Program-made: the position numbers and the translations under genes
The notes under the pieces: generated by a model
What the model was told of the DNA's origin: nothing
Seen by the model: the letters and a program-made list of their open reading frames with translations, nothing else
Databases searched by the model: none
NCBI GenBank assembly: GCA_905479965.1
Contig: CAJQOR010000301.1
Location: 1-6,171 of the forward strand
Length of the DNA: 6,171 bases
Reading direction: 5' to 3'
From: an uncultured Rhizobiaceae group bacterium
GTDB lineage: Bacteria; Pseudomonadota; Alphaproteobacteria; Rhizobiales; Rhizobiaceae
In this document: piece by piece, positions 5,376 to 6,171 of the stretch
Layout of the letters: each line of letters begins with the position of its first letter
Numbering within the stretch: position 1 is the stretch's first letter

Positions 5376-6171
5376 ATGAAACATAAACCGTTCGGGCCCA
5401 AAGGCTGGACACCTGAGCATTTAGGTCCGCTGGCTAGCAAAACATTTGTGATCACCGGCGCGAATGCAGGCGCTGGCTTTCAAGCAGCACGTATTCTGTT
5501 GGCGAAAAACGCAAAAGTGATCATGCTCAACCGTAGCGCAGAGAAATCCGCTGATGCGGTAAAGACCCTCAAGGACGAATTCGGCGCGGGCGCTGATGTC
5601 AGTTTTATCCGCATGGATCTTGCCGAGCTTGCAAGTGTTCGAGAAGCAGCCGCAGAACTCTTGAAAAGAGCACCAAAGATTGATGCATTAATTTGCAATG
5701 CTGCAATTGCGCAAGTCCCAACTCAAAAGTTCACCAAAGACGGATTTGAAAGCCAGCTTGGCACCAACCATTATGGTCATTTTGTTTTATGCGGCATGCT
5801 CTTTGATCGACTGGAGCAATCTAAAGGTCGCATCGTTGTTGTGGCTAGTCTTGGTTACAAATTGGGAATTCGTTCCATCCAATTTGATGACATCAATTGG
5901 GATAAAAATTATAGCGCTAATCCTGTCTATAGTCAGAGTAAATTGGCACAAATGATGTTTGCTTATGAGTTGCAGGATAAGGTCAAAGCAGCGAACAAAA
6001 ATGTATCCATTTATGTCTGTCATCCTGGTGCGTCTGCGACATCTCTCATCAGCACGAGCGGTGGACTTTTAACGCGTGCTGTTTGGTGGGTCATGTCCAA
6101 AACACCAATGGTTCAATCAGCCGAGCGCGGTGCGTATCCAGAAGTAATGTGTGCCACTGCAGATGGCTTGG
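5376..6171 (+). CDS. Short-chain dehydrogenase/reductase (classical SDR), 3' end cut by the window
   Basis: The frame from ATG 5376-5378 is open to the window edge, giving at least 265 residues. It is an NAD(P)-dependent Rossmann-fold oxidoreductase. The cofactor motif TGANAGAG is at 27-34, followed by NRS at 52-54, a position that in related enzymes often contacts NADP phosphate, and the DL of the adenine pocket at 81-82. The strand motif CNAAI at 107-111 stands in for the usual NNAG. The catalytic set is N131 (in TNHYGHF), S158 (in VVVAS), Y185 and K189 (YSQSK). CHPGASAT at 215-222 corresponds to the PG motif. The LGTNHYGHF region and overall length recall retinol dehydrogenase- or protochlorophyllide reductase-like SDRs, but the substrate cannot be inferred. 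AGGAG lies eight bases before the ATG, a strong site. It is divergent from the AraC-type regulator and preceded by the palindrome. G+C is higher than in the cassette at 2873-4266. Confidence 0.93.
   Translation, partial: MKHKPFGPKGWTPEHLGPLASKTFVITGANAGAGFQAARILLAKNAKVIMLNRSAEKSADAVKTLKDEFGAGADVSFIRMDLAELASVREAAAELLKRAPKIDALICNAAIAQVPTQKFTKDGFESQLGTNHYGHFVLCGMLFDRLEQSKGRIVVVASLGYKLGIRSIQFDDINWDKNYSANPVYSQSKLAQMMFAYELQDKVKAANKNVSIYVCHPGASATSLISTSGGLLTRAVWWVMSKTPMVQSAERGAYPEVMCATADGL

Overview
The window looks like chromosomal DNA of an alphaproteobacterium of moderate G+C. The basis is the Der sequence, the small membrane-anchored TPR protein directly upstream of der, and a short DksA/TraR-type protein with the LDQQSVGRLSRMD signature typical of that class. 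I cannot name a genus from the sequence alone.

Layout. Bases 1-137 hold the last 44 codons of an EamA/DMT-type membrane transporter (+ strand), ending nine bases from the end of the convergent der gene. Bases 147-2308 (- strand) are a two-gene unit: a one-TM TPR protein of the YfgM/TPR_21 type, then der, the double GTPase of 50S ribosome assembly. A possible stem-loop switch lies in the gap between them. Bases 2309-2511 are a divergent intergenic region. Bases 2512-2760 (+) encode a DksA/TraR-like protein that has lost the first half of its zinc finger by an apparent in-frame deletion.

Bases 2873-4266 are the accessory part: two overlapping, AT-rich genes with TTG starts. The first encodes a 298-residue soluble protein I cannot assign. 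The second encodes a 166-residue protein with four predicted membrane helices. The first gene's ribosome binding site is buried in a hairpin. The layout (soluble partner plus small membrane partner, tight coupling, atypical composition, position among ordinary chromosomal genes) resembles membrane-effector defence or toxin-type modules. That function is inference only; the sequence shows only the architecture.

Bases 4301-5200 (-) encode an AraC-family regulator. It is divergent from a short-chain dehydrogenase/reductase starting at 5376 (+), which runs off the end of the window. An 18-bp perfect palindrome lies immediately upstream of the dehydrogenase's ribosome binding site. No tRNA, rRNA, CRISPR array, transposase or integrase was found.
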